Of a stretch of 64,000 nucleotides of DNA, positions 23,603 to 34,850 are shown in pieces; position 1 is the stretch's first letter, and every line of letters starts with the position of its first letter. The stretch is taken from assembly GCA_948567375.1 (NCBI GenBank), contig OX419762.1, positions 9,802,001 to 9,866,000 on the forward strand, in the 5' to 3' direction. A model generated the notes under the pieces. The model did no database searches and had not been told where the DNA came from. It was given only the letters and a program-made list of their open reading frames with translations. The translations under genes were made by a program, and so were the position numbers. The DNA is from Lunularia cruciata. Its lineage: Eukaryota; Streptophyta; Marchantiopsida; Lunulariales; Lunulariaceae.

Positions 23603-25918
23603 CCATGAGGAGAAGGGACTCGAGGAGAATAATGTAGTTGTTACAATTGTGGCCGTATTGTGTATATATCTACCAATTGTCGCACTTGTTTCCCTAGAGG
23701 CCCTCGACCTTCATACAAGCAATCTTTGAACAACATGGAGAGGCACATTGAAGAGGAGGAGGTGGAAATCACTTTGGACAACAAAGATCACCAATAAATG
23801 TACCTCATGGCCTTACTGGCTCAATAAGGAAGCAGAGAAGCAAGGGAAGGAAGAAGAATAATGCGCGAAGATCTCGAAAGGCAACCTAACAATTGATTGT
23901 TGTGAATAGAATCCTAGAAGGTAATCAAGTGAGAACATTAATAGATCCGAGAGCAACAAAGAATTTCTTGTCTCGCTCTGTTGGAATAAGATTGGGAATG
24001 GATCTATAGAGAGATGGGAGTGAAGAAGTAAAGTTACCTAATGTGCAAACAAAGGAGATTGAATCATTACCTAGACGGGTAACACTCTCTGTAGTAGAAT
24101 ACCAGGAAGCAATTGAGTGGCAAGTGATATAGTTAACTCGTTATGATGCAATTTTAGGCATGCCATGGATGGAGCCGTACAACCCTATGATGGATTGAAA
24201 GAAGAAAGTAGTGAGAACCCACCAATGGTCAATCATTGGGGTTAAAGAAAAATCACACAGGCAAAAACTGCCTCTATATGTCATAGGGACGACAACTGTC
24301 TATATGACTGATAGATGTTTTATGGGTCTAATAAGAGAAGTCCAGAGTGCACAACTCAATGGACAAATTCCTGAGAAATTGAAGGATGTGGTGGATGAGT
24401 TTTAAGATGTCTTTCTCGATGACCTACCCTTAAAATTACCACCAAAAAGTCGAGTAGATCACAAATTTAGACACTCCCGAGGAAGATACCTCCTTGTAAG
24501 GCCTCATATTGCTTATCACCTCATGAGTTGGAGGAGTGTAAGACTCAAATTGAGGAGATGCTATAGAAAGGGTTCATCCAACCTAGCGTATCACCATATG
24601 GGGCCCTTGTCTTGTTTGTGAAGAAGAAGGATGGTACAATACACATGTGCATTGACTATCGGGGTCTCAATCAACAAACAATGAAGAACAAATACTCTTT
24701 ACCTCGCATGGATGACCTGTTTGATCAACTCCATGGAGTGAGATACTTCACCAAACTGGACTTGCAGAGCGGTTACAATCAAATCCAAATTGTAGAGGAA
24801 GATGTGTACAAAACTGCCTTTCGAACCAGGTATGGCCACTTTGAGTATCTTGTGATGCCTTTTGGCCTCACCAATACACCTGCCACTTTCATGAGTCTAA
24901 TGAATGACATATTTCGTCCATACTTGGATAAGTCTGTTATCATCTTCTTGGATGATATCTTAGTATATAGTAGCACAATGATAGAACACAAACAACATCT
25001 ACAAGAGGTTCTCCAAATTCTAAGATAGAATCAACTGTACGCCAAAATCTCAAAGTGTGAGTTTGGCAAGTCTGAAGTAGACTACTTGGGGCATAGAGTA
25101 AGTGCAGGGGGCATTCAAGTATTGACAGATAAAATAGAGGTCATTCAAAAATGGAGTGCCCTAGAAGATCAGACTCAACTTAAGAGCTTCTTGGGGTTGA
25201 CGGGATTCTATCATAGATTTTTCAAGGACTTCTCCAAGGTTGCATAGCCTTTAACATCACTACTTGGCAAGGGGAAGAAGTGGACATGGGGAACAACACA
25301 AGAGTTGGCCTTTGAAGAATTGAAGGCCATTTTGGGTCATACCACTACAAGATTGGTGCTACATGCACCAATCTTGTAGTGGTATGACCCAAATGTCCAA
25401 TCAAGTTGGCTACCAATGCATCATGCATAGCAATAGGAGCAGTCCTACAACAAGAGTGACATGACAGATGGCATCTAATTGCATATTTCTCTCGAAAGTT
25501 GTTACCGGCAGAGCACAACTACCACACCACAGAACAAGAAGAGCTGGCCATCGTTCTAGCAACCAAGCATTGGAAGCACTATCTAGGTGAGAAGGCATTT
25601 GTAGTAGAGACAAACCACAAACCTCTAGTCTACCTCGAGACGCAGAAGGATCTATCTCATCGCCAAATTTGGTGGGTAGAGTGGCGACAACGCTTCAACA
25701 TGACAATCACCTACGTGGAAGGTAAGAAGCAACTTGCAGATGCATTCACCTGCATACCAATGGCAAACAACTTGGTGGTAGAGGTTAAGATTAACCCTAA
25801 ATTCTGGCTAGAGATTCTGGCTGCTACAAAAACTGATCCATAGATTGTAGAAGCGCAATCATCCAAAGGTGTCACCAGTACCCAAGGACTCACCTTTCGG
25901 GATGGCAGATTATGGATC
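23603..25918 (+). pseudogene. Gypsy-1 protease, RT and RNase H relic
   Basis: Protease: TLIDPRATKNF near 23934 stands where D(S/T)GA is expected, so the active site is lost. RT (24612-25028, open for 138 codons) has [37 protein letters not shown] and the catalytic FLDD at 24945-24956, a normal plant gypsy form. RNase H (25500-25843) has LLPAEHNYHTTEQEELAIV and the end blocks VEWRQRFNMTITYVEG. A 29-bp fold-back (25331-25393) replaces coding sequence just before the first RNase H Asp block. The frame ends where gypsy-2b inserted at 25923/25924. Confidence 0.85.
25331..25393. repeat. Perfect 29-bp stem, 5-nt loop fold-back inside RNase H
   Basis: Left arm 25331-25359, loop TACAT, right arm 25365-25393, with no mismatch. 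The left arm codes normal pol sequence (HTTTRLVLHAP); the right arm is its exact inverse and carries a stop. A template switch during reverse transcription or replication would create this. Confidence 0.95.
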
Positions 25919-25923
25919 CCAAA

Positions 25924-26348
25924 TGTAAAAGACCGAAACCGAGGAGAGAAATAGGAGAATGGAAACTCACATTGGGACACTTGAATGAGGGAAAATTCCG
26001 AATGCCTAGCATGAGCTTTGGCTTTGGTATTTATAGGTAGCATACAAGGCCCTTGAGAAGCTTCTCAAGAAGCTTCCTCAAGCCACTTATTTAGAGTGCA
26101 AGCCAAGTTAACTAGGAAGCTTCTCAAGAAGCTTCCTTCTAGAAGCCGCCTACTTGGCGTGCAAGCTAAGCTAGTTGGAAGTTTCTAGAAGCTTCCTTCT
26201 AGAAGCTACCTACTTAAGGTGCAAGCTAAGCTAACCTAACCGGGAAGCTTCCTAAGAAGCTTCCTAGATACTTCCAGAATATTCTAGGCTAGTTTGTCTT
26301 ATGTGCCACTTTGTGAGCCCGACTAACTTTGTCGTTAAACTCCATATT
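25924..26348 (-). repeat. Gypsy-2b 3' LTR (major part)
   Basis: In sense it ends TCTTTTACA. The 2a insertion cut it 6 bp from its sense start; those 6 bp (GTTACA on the plus strand) are at 31915-31920. It contains the perfect triplet TTCcaGAAtaTTC at 26272-26284. It abuts the opposite-strand 2a LTR, forming a long palindrome. Confidence 0.93.
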
Positions 26349-26714
26349 TGTAACAATATGGAGTTTAGCGACGAGGTCAGTCAGGCTCACGAAGTAGCAC
26401 ATAAGACAAATTAGCTTAGAATATTCCGGAAGTATCTAGGAAGCTTCTTTGGAAGCTTCCAACTAGCTTAGCTTGTACGCTAAGTAAGTAGCTTCTAGAC
26501 GAAAGCTTCTTGAGAAGCTTCCTAGTTAACTTGGCTTGCACTCTAAGAAAGTGGCTTGAGGAAACTTCTTGAGAAGCTTCTCATGGGCCTTGTATGCTAC
26601 CTATACATACCAAGGCCAAAGCTCATGCTAGGCATTTGGAGTTTTTCCCTCATTCAAGTGTCCCAATGTGAGTTTCCATTCTCCTATTTCTCTACTTGGT
26701 TTCGGTCTTTTACA
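26349..26714 (+). repeat. Gypsy-2a 5' LTR, with internal deletion
   Basis: 366 bp, starting TGTAACAATATGG and ending TCTTTTACA. It is about 46 bp shorter than the 3' LTR because one block of the GAAGCTTC array is lost. It holds the perfect triplet GAAtaTTCcgGAA at 26419-26431. The TATA box is mutated to CTATACATA near 26611. Confidence 0.95.
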
Positions 26715-26715
26715 T

Positions 26716-26727
26716 TGGTATCAGAGC
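26716..26727 (+). promoter_or_regulatory. Gypsy-2a primer binding site
   Basis: TGGTATCAGAGC (initiator tRNA-Met type), one base after the LTR. Confidence 0.92.
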
Positions 26728-26736
26728 AGGAATAGG

Positions 26737-26952
26737 ATGGATGGAATTTATGGACCACCAAATCCACTTCCGCCAAACCATTGGGACTTTTGTGTCCAGA
26801 TATTACCAAAGCATCATTTCATACAATTCATCACCTCACGCTTTGGGTAAGATTTTCTACATATGATCACCGTGTCAGAGGAACCCTTGATACTTCTAGT
26901 TGTAACTTATGGAGAACGGTGGATGTGTTGTATCTATGTGTTAATCAACTAG
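26737..26952 (+). pseudogene. Gypsy-2a leader ORF (one stop)
   Basis: 72 codons including the stop, starting MDGIYGPPNPLPP and ending CCIYVLIN. There is one internal TAA where 2b has Gln. The 2b counterpart (36411-36626) is fully open and equally long. It sits between the primer site and gag. No known family is recognised; it may be a leader peptide or an N-terminal gag segment. Confidence 0.5.
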
Positions 26953-26979
26953 ATAAATTGAGAGTAGTGGAATAGAGTA

Positions 26980-27850
26980 GTGGCGATGGCGGCAATACCG
27001 GATGTTATCCTTGCAATGCAACAACAAATCGAGCATCTTACTCGATTGTTGGATGAACGAGACCAGCAACGACAAGAACAGATAGACAGAGTGCCAGTTC
27101 GAGATGGAGAAGATCGCATTCGATTTCCGAAACCCAAGGTGTTTGAAGGCAAGAATCTTCCAAGCACAGTGGAGAATTTTGTGTTTGACTGTGAACGTTA
27201 CTTTGAAGCAACCAATCTTCAAGACAAGCGGAAACAAATTCTCTTGGCTTCTAGCCAGTTGGATGGCGTGGCAAAACTTTGGTGGCGATTCCGAGTAGAA
27301 AGAGCTGAACGACAAATTGTTACACCGATTTTGACATGGGCAGAATTCAAGGATGCAATACTTGGTCGATTTCAAACTATAAATGCCACCCGAGCTGCAC
27401 AAGAGAAATTGGCGGAGTTGAGGCAGATTGGCTCAGTGAGAAGCTACATCACACAATTTCAGAATATCATCATGCAAATTCCAGATATCCAAGAAGGTGA
27501 AGTTCTGGATCGATTTGTGCGAGGATTGAAGTCACAAACCAGATTGGAGGTGACCATGTGAGAGCCACAGAACGTAGAAGAAGCCATGCAATTGGATGAG
27601 TGTTTTGATTCCTTAGTGGCGACAACTTGGTCTTGACCTCGACCTACACAAAACCTACCAGTACCACGAGTGGAAGAACCGGTACCAATGGAGATTGATG
27701 CTATCCAACGAAGACCACTTGGCACAGCAGATAGAGAAAGATTACAACAAAATGGAGGTTGCTTTTATTGTCGCCAAGTTGGACATCGCATTGCTGAATG
27801 TCCACTTAGGAATGGGCGACCTCAACAAGTTGCCCAGATGGAGTTTATAG
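26980..27850 (+). pseudogene. Gypsy-2a gag with zinc knuckle
   Basis: Starts MAMAAIPDVILAMQQQIEHL and runs open for 193 codons to a TGA at 27559-27561 that replaces Trp in 2b. It then continues in frame through a second TGA (Arg codon in 2b, about 27633) to the knuckle CFYCRQVGHRIAEC (CX2CX4HX4C). Capsid blocks include FVFDCERYFEATN, QLDGVAKLWWRF and FKDAILGRF. It is the nucleocapsid/capsid precursor of the element, inactive here because of the stops. Confidence 0.88.
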
Positions 27851-27879
27851 AATAGAATGATCAAGGAAACGAAGAATCC

Positions 27880-30800
27880 CAATAGGAGATTTCGAGCCGC
27901 CTACTGGGAGCTTGATTAGTTCCAATGGGATTGAAGGCTCGACCTATGCAAGTTTGCTTCACTTGCAAGGTACGATATCTAATCGGGGTTGTAGGATTCT
28001 GGTTGATTCTGGAAGTTTAGAGAATTGCATATCTATGCAAGTAGCAAAGGAATTGGGTATTTTCTATCAAGCAAGTGATTGGAAATAGTTTAATGATGGC
28101 AGATGGTAGAAAAGGTTATGCATTCCGCACCTCGCATCCTATTACCTTCAAGATTGGGAAGGAGTATTTGGAGTGTATGAGGTTTGTAGTGGCACCTCTA
28201 CACTATGATATCATTCTGGGTCTACCTTGGCTTGAATGTCATAAGGTTCAATTCGATTGGACCAGATGTCATATTCAAGTACAACACCAAGGTAGGAATT
28301 TCCAATTAGGTTGTCTGGCACCTCTGAGTAAGACACCTAAGAATAGTCAGTCCCAAGATGGGAAGTTTGTTGAGAAGGTAGCCATAGAGCAAATCTGGAA
28401 GGGAGATGAGTCCCAAGATGGGAAGTTTGCCAAGAAGGCAATCATGGAGCAAGCTTGGAAGAGAGATGAGTCCCTAGAAGGGAAGTTTGTTAATGAAGCA
28501 ACCATAGAGCAAGTTTTGGAGGAAGATAAGTCTGTATTCACGGTGTGGATCAAGCCGATTGCACAAGAACAATGTGAGGAGAGCCAAGTGCCGCATCAAG
28601 CAACGGTTGATCGGATAGTTCAGGAGTTTGCAGATGTGTTTCCGGATGATCTGCCAAAGGGATTACCCTCTGATCGAGGTATGCCCTTCAAGATCAAGTT
28701 ATTGCCAGGGAGTACTCCAGTGAGTAGACCAATCTATCGGCTCTCACCAAAGAAGTTGGAGGAGTTACGAACAACACTTACAGAGTTGTTGGAGAAGGAT
28801 TTCATACGACATAGTACCTCTCCGTGGGGAGCACCGGTACTATTTGTTCCAAAGAAGGATGGAGGACTTTGTTTCTGTATTGATTACCGTGGGCTCAATA
28901 AGCAAACCGTGAAGAATGCATATCCCTTGCCTCGGATTGATGACCTGCTTGATCAACTAAGTGGAGCACGCTTCTTTTCCAAGCTAGATCTTCGTAGCGG
29001 CTATTGGCAAATTCCTATTGAAGGAGAGGACATGCAAAAGACTGCCTTTCGCACAAGGTATGGACATTTTGAGTGGAGAGTTCTACCTTTCGGACTCACT
29101 AATGCTCCAACAGTCTTCATGGATCAGATGCATCGGGTGTTGGAGGGACTATTGGATCAATCCGTGGTAGTGTTCTTAGATGATATCTTAATCTATAGTA
29201 GGACAGAGGCAAAACACAAGAATCATGTGCGAGAAGTCCTAAGACGACTACGACAGTGGAAATTTTACTGCAAGAAGTCAAAGTGTGCTTTTTGGTAGAA
29301 GGAGGTTACCTTCTTGGGTCATAAGATCTCATCAGAGGGGATCAAGATGGAAGAAGAGAAGATCAAGGCCATTACTGATTGGCCTACCCCGAAGGATACT
29401 ACCAAAGTATGAGCAGTCAATGGATTGGCCAGTTTTTACCGACGGTTCATCCATTATTATGCTCACGTGGCTGCACCATTGACTGACCTCTTGGGAAAGA
29501 ACTTGAGCTCCCAATGGACGACCAAGCATGAAGAAGCATTCAAGAAGTTAAAGCATATGGCGTCTTCAAGACCTATTCTTCAACCATATGATCCTCAACT
29601 ACCTTGTGTGGTTGATTTTGATGCTTTTAACTTTGCAATTAGAGCTGTGTTGCAACAAGAATTTCCAGATGGACTACATCCTATTGCCTTTGTGTCTCAC
29701 CAACTAAATACGGCTAAAAGAAAATACTCTGCTCGAGATCAGGAACAACTTGCAATGGTATATGCCACCAAGGTATGGAAGCATTATCTCTTGGGGAAAC
29801 AAGTGATCATGCAAATTGATCACAAGCCATTGTTGTAGACCTTACACCTAGAGCACATGAAGAGTCGACATCATCGATGGGAAGAACAAATCCAGTTGTT
29901 CGACATCAAACTTGAGTACAAACCAGGTCGGTTCTATGACATCCCTGATGCCCTATCACGACGACCTGATTTGAAGTCTCTTCATCTCATCGCGGTAGCA
30001 ATTGATCGCAAGATTCATAACGAGTTTCGGTTAGCTCTACAGCAAGATCTCTTCTTCCAAATGGTACATGGTCGGCTAACAATAGGTGACAAGGAGTACA
30101 ACACCTTCTCCTTCAAGGAAGGCCTTCTATTCCATGCGGACCGGATCTATGTTCTAGCCAAAGGTGATCTTCGACTTGTGCGCCTTCAAGAAGCCCATGA
30201 TTTACCCATTGCTGGTCACATGGGTGTGGACAAGACCTTGGGTACCCTCCAACGTCAATGTTGGTGGCCCAACATGACACAAGATGTTCAAGAATTTGTC
30301 CAATCATGTGGGAGCTGCCAACGTAACACGGCCAACAACCAGAAGCTGGGTGGACTCCTTCAACCGCTTGCCGTTCCATCAGCTCGTTGGAAGCATGTGA
30401 GCTTGGACCTCATCACATCCTTGCCAAAGACAAAACAAGGACACACCGCCATCGTGGTGTTTGTGGATAAGCTTAGGAAGCAAATCCACTTGGCGCCAAC
30501 CTGTGATACCGTGGATGCTCCAACCTTAGCGCAAATCTACTTTGACAATGTCTTCAAGCATCATGGAATGCCACGCGTACTCATCTCTGACCGTGATCCT
30601 TGCTTTACCGGGAAGTTTTGGCAAGCACTCTTTCAGATACTCGGCACCAAGCTTGCTTTGTCCACGGCCTATCATCCTCAAACTGATGGACAAACCAAAC
30701 GTGCAAATCGTACATTGGAGGATATGTTGTGTGCCTTTGTCAATGTCCACCATACCAATTGGGATGAATGTCTTGCCGCTGCCGAATTTGCCTACAACAA

Positions 30801-31490
30801 TTCCAAACAGACAAGCACCGGATTCTCTCCTTTCTTTCTCAATTTTGGCCAAGATCCGCTTGTTCCAGATTCTCTTCTTGCTCCCCCTCCATCTCAGGTT
30901 CCTCATACTTCCACATTCTTGACCACTATATCCCAATCTCTCCAACAAGCCAAGTCTCACCTCCTTGTTGCTCAGAATCACCAAAAACAATATGCAGACC
31001 ACCATCGTCGAGACCTCACCTTTGAAGTCGGTGACAAAGTCATGTTATCCTCTAGTTACCTCCCTCTCCCACTTGATACCCAAGTTTGTAAACTTGCCCC
31101 TAATTGGATAGGACCCTTTGATATCACCCAAATTGTCTCTCCTGTTGCTTATCGTCTTGCCTTGCCTTGTCACATGCGTATCCATCCTATCTTTCATGTT
31201 TCCAAGCTGAAACCTTTTGTTCCTAACCCCTCTTCCTTTTCCTCTTGAGTCCAACCTCCCCCTCTTCCTATCCCTATCAATGATCATGAGGAGTACAAAG
31301 TTGATCGTATCCTTGCGCGTTGCCACATTCAACGAGACCGTCGCCAATATACGGAGTACAAGGTCCTTTGGAAAGGATATCCCCTTCATGATGCCACTTG
31401 GGAACCTCTTTCTCACCTCCACAATGCACAGATGGCCATCCAGGAATTCAAAGCTTCACTGGTGACGAGGACGTCACCAACTAGCGGTGG
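27880..31490 (+). pseudogene. Gypsy-2a pol: protease, RT, RNase H, integrase, chromodomain
   Basis: Protease DSG at about 28004-28015 (ILVDSGSLENC), then a frameshift before 28075. Three 60-bp tandem units (28351-28530) link protease to RT. RT has [38 protein letters not shown] and catalytic FLDD (29173-29184). A TAG at 29296-29298 separates RT from RNase H (FDAFNFAIRAVLQQ). Integrase (29857-31248) has an H...H...C..C finger (AGHMGVDKTL...SCGSCQ), LDLI and SDRD Asp motifs, but Lys in QTDGQTKRANR where the third acid (Glu) is expected. A TGA at 31246-31248 precedes the chromodomain (YKVLWKGYPLHDATWEPL). Dead, but every domain is readable. Confidence 0.92.
28351..28530 (+). repeat. Three 60-bp coding repeats between protease and RT (gypsy-2a)
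   Basis: Units at 28351, 28411 and 28471 each code about 20 residues of the type S(Q/L)(D/E)GKFxxxxxxEQxWKxDE. The period is exactly 60 bp, so the frame is kept. The 2b copy has the same block (about 34880-35068, minus). It is probably a flexible, charged linker. Confidence 0.88.
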
Positions 31491-31497
31491 AGGAATA

Positions 31498-31909
31498 TGT
31501 AACAATATGGAGTTTAGTGATGAGGTCAGTCAGGCTCACGAAGTAGCACATAAGACAAATTAGCCTAGAATATTCGGAAGTATCTAAGAAGCTTCTTGGG
31601 AAGCTTCCCGGTTAGCTTAGCTTGCACCTTAAGTAAGTAGCTTCTAGAAGCTTCCAACTAGCTTAGCTTGTATGCCAAGTAGGCGGCTTCTAGAAGGAAG
31701 CTTCTTGAGAAGCTTCCTAGTTAACTTGGCTTGTACTCTAAGAAAGCGGCTTGAGGAAACTTCTTGAGAAGCTTCTCATGGGCCTTGTATGCTACCTATA
31801 AATACCAAGGCCCAAGCTCATGCTAGGCATTTGGAGTTTTTCCCTCATTCAAGTGTCCCAATGTGAGTTTCCATTCTCCTATTTCTCTCCTCGGTTTCGG
31901 TCTTTTACA
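31498..31909 (+). repeat. Gypsy-2a 3' LTR with HSE-like array
   Basis: 412 bp. From about 31570 to 31776 it carries repeated GAAGCTTC and TTCTAGAA units, including the perfect triplet TTCtaGAAgcTTC at 31642-31654. TATA box TATAAATA is at 31797-31804, about 20 bp after the last GAAgcTTC. The site GAATATTCCGGAA present in the 5' LTR has lost one base here. Confidence 0.95.
31570..31804 (+). promoter_or_regulatory. LTR promoter: heat-shock-element-like array plus TATA box
   Basis: Heat-shock factor binds alternating GAA/TTC units spaced by 2 nt. Here several GAAnnTTC and TTCnnGAA pairs lie in the 200 bp before TATAAATA (31797-31804), with one perfect triplet at 31642-31654. The 2a 5' LTR, both 2b LTRs and the solo LTR retain perfect triplets at another site (26419-26431, 26272-26284, 36997-37009, 23515-23527). 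Heat response is inferred from the motif only. Confidence 0.6.
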
Positions 31910-31920
31910 ATATTGTTACA

Positions 31921-34829
31921 TATTCCCCCGCCGCTAGTTGGTGATGTCCTCATCGCCAATGAAGCTTTGAATTCCTGGATGGCCGTCTGTGCATTTTGGA
32001 GGTGAGAAAGAGGTTCCCAGGTGGCATCTTGAAGGGGATACCCTTTCCAAAGGACCTTGTACTCCGTATATTGGCAACGGCCTCGTTGGATATGGCGACG
32101 TGCAAGGATATGATCCACTTCGTACTCCTCATGATAATTGATAGGGACAGGAAGAGGGGGAGGTTGGACTCAAGAGGAAAAGGAAGAGGGGTTAGGAACA
32201 AAGGGTTTCAACTTGGAAACATGAAAGACCGGATGGTACGCATGTGACAAGGTAAGGCAAGTCAATAAGCTACAAGGAGAGACAATTTGGGTGATATCAA
32301 AGGGTCCTATCCAGTTAGGGGCAAGTTTACAAACTTGGGTATCAAGTGGGAGAGGGAGGTTATTGGAGGATAGCATGACTTTATCACCAACTTCAAAGGT
32401 GAGATCACGACGATGGTGGTCTGCATATTGTTTTTGGCAATTTTGAGCAACGAGGAGGTGAGACTTGGCTTGTTGGAGCGATTGGGATATAGTGGTCAAG
32501 AATGTGGAAGTATGAGGAACCTGAGATGGAGGGGGAGCAAGAAGAGAATCTGGAACAAGCGGATCTTGGCCAAAATTGAGAAAGAAGGGAGAAAATCCGG
32601 TGCTTGCCTGTTTGGAATTGTTTTAGGCAAATTCTGCAGCTGCAAGACATTCATCCCAATTGGTATGGTGGACATTGACAAAGGCCCGCAACATATCCTC
32701 CAATGTACGATTTTCACATTTGGTTTGTCCATCAGTTTGAGGATGATAGGCCGTGGACAAAGTAAGCTTGGTGCCGAGTATCTCGAAGAGTGCTTGGCAA
32801 AACTTCCCGGTAAATCGAGGATCACGGTCAGAGATGAGTACACGTGGCATCCCATGATGCTTGAAGACATTGTTGAAGTAGATTTGTGCCAAGGTTGGAG
32901 CATCCACGGTATCACAGGTTGGTGCCAAGTGGATTTGCTTACTAAGCTTATCCACAAACACCATGATTTTGTCCTTGGCAAGGATGTGATGAGATCCAAG
33001 CTCACATGCTCCCAGCGAGCGGATGGAATGGCGAGTGGCTGAAGGAGTCCACTCGGCTTCTGGTTGCTGGCCTTATTCCGTTGGCAACTCTCACATGATC
33101 GGACAAAGTCCCAAACATCTTGTGTCATGTTGGGCCACCACCATTGGCGTTGGACGGTGCCCAAGGTCTTGTCCACTCCCATGTGACCAGCTATTGGTAA
33201 ATCATGGGCTTCTTGAAGGCACACAAGTCGAAGATCACCTTTGGCTGGAACATAGATTTGGTCTGCATGGAATAAGAGGCCTTCCTTGAAGGAGAAGGTG
33301 TTGTACTCCTTGTCGTGTGTTGTCAGACGACCGTGTACCATTTGGAAGAAGGGATCTTGTTGTAGAGCTGATTGAAACTCATTATGGACCTTAGGGTCAA
33401 TGGACACCGTTGTAATTGCCGCTGTGATGAGAGGAAGATCCTTCAAATCAGGTCGTCGTGATAGAGCATCGGGGATGACATGGAACCGACCTAGTTTGTA
33501 CTCAAGTTTGATGTCAAACAATTGGAGTTGCTCTTCCCATCGATGATGCCGACTCTTCATGTGCTCCAAGTGTAAGGTCTGCAACAATGGCTTGTGATCA
33601 GTTTGCATGATCACTTGTTTCCCCAAGAGATAATGCTTCCATACCTTGGTGGCATATACCATTGCAAGTTGTTCCCGATCTCAAGCAGAGTAATTTCTTT
33701 CAGCTGTATTTAGTCGGTGAGACACAAAGGCAATAGGATGTAATCCATCTAGAAATTCTTGTTGCAACACAGCTCTAATTGCAAAGTTAGAAGCATCAAA
33801 ATCAACCACACAAGGTAGTTGAGGATCATATGGTTGAAGTATAGGTCTCGAAGACACCATATGCTTTAACTTCTGGAATGCTTCTTCATGCTTGGTGGTC
33901 CATTGGAAGCTCGAGTTCTTTCCCAAGAGGTCAGTCAATGGTGCAGCCACGTGAGCATAATAGTGGATGAACCGTCGGTAAAAACTGGCAAATCCATTGA
34001 ATGCTTGTACTTTTGTAGCATCCTTCGGGGTAGGCCAATCAGTAATGGCCTTTATCTTCTCTTCTTCCATATTGATCCCCTCTGATGAGATCTTATGACC
34101 CAAGAAGGTAACCTCCTTTTGCCAAAAAGCACACTTTGACTTCTTGTAGTAAAATTTCCACTATTGTAGTCGTCTTAGGACTTCTCGCACATGATTCACG
34201 TGTTCTACCTCTGTCCTGCTATAGATTAAGACATCATCTAAGAACACCACCACGGACCGATCCAATAGTCCATCCAACACCCGATGCATCTGATCCATGA
34301 AGATTGCTGGAGCATTAGTGAGTCCGAAAGGTAGAACTCTCCACTCAAAATGTCTATACCTTGTGTGAAAAGCAGTCTTTTGCACATCCTCTCCTTCAAT
34401 AGGAATTTGCCAAGAGCCACTACGGAGATCCAGCTTGGAAAAGTAGCGTGCTCCACTTAGTTGATCAAGCAGGTCATCAATCCGAGGCAAGGGATATGCA
34501 TTCTTCACGGTTTGCTTATTGAGTCCACGATAATCAATACAGAAACAAAGTCCTCCATCCTTCTTTGGAACAAATAGTACCGGTGCTCCCCAAGGAGAGG
34601 TACTATGTCGTATGAAATCCTTCTCCAACAACTCTGTAAGTGTTTTTCGCAACTCCTCCAACTTCTTTGGTGAGAGCCGATAGATTGGTCTACTCACTGG
34701 AGTACTCCCTGGCAATAACTCGATCTTGAAGGGCATACCTCGATCGGAGGGTAATCCCTTTGGCAGATCGTCCGGAAACACATCTGAAAATTCCTGAACT
34801 ATCCGATCAACCATTGCTTGATGCGGCAC
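31921..34829 (-). pseudogene. Gypsy-2b pol: RT, RNase H, integrase, chromodomain
   Basis: RT is open from 34829 to 34161 with [21 protein letters not shown] and [10 protein letters not shown]. RNase H (34103-33681) has DFDASNFAIRAVLQQ. Integrase runs 33662-32500 with the finger and both Asp motifs. A small deletion near 32960 shifts the frame after TSLPRTK, and the third acid position is again Lys (QTDGQTKCENR). The chromodomain is at 32118-31921 (YKVLWKGYPLQDATWEPL), preceded by the same TGA as in 2a (32168-32170). It is antisense and convergent with 2a. Confidence 0.9.
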
Positions 34830-34850
34830 TTGGCCCTCCTCAGATTGTTC

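Larger units (their letters stand above)
26349..31909 (+). mobile_element. Gypsy-2a: Ty3/gypsy chromodomain element, plus strand
   Basis: 5561 bp with LTRs at 26349-26714 and 31498-31909. It inserted into the left LTR of gypsy-2b, with ATATT duplicated at 26344-26348 and 31910-31914. The coding order is leader ORF, gag with zinc knuckle, protease, RT, RNase H, integrase, chromodomain. It has several in-frame stops and at least one frameshift before 28075. It belongs to the same family as 2b and the solo LTR at 23189. Confidence 0.95.

Noticed and set aside
30526..31005. Minus ORF of 159 codons, with a similar plus ORF at 32413-33042
   Set aside because: Antisense shadows of the gypsy-2 integrase in the two inverted copies.
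31580..31780. Repeated AGAAGCTTCT units resembling a CRISPR array
   Set aside because: Eukaryotic LTR, irregular spacing, no spacers of fixed length; better read as HSE-like promoter sites.
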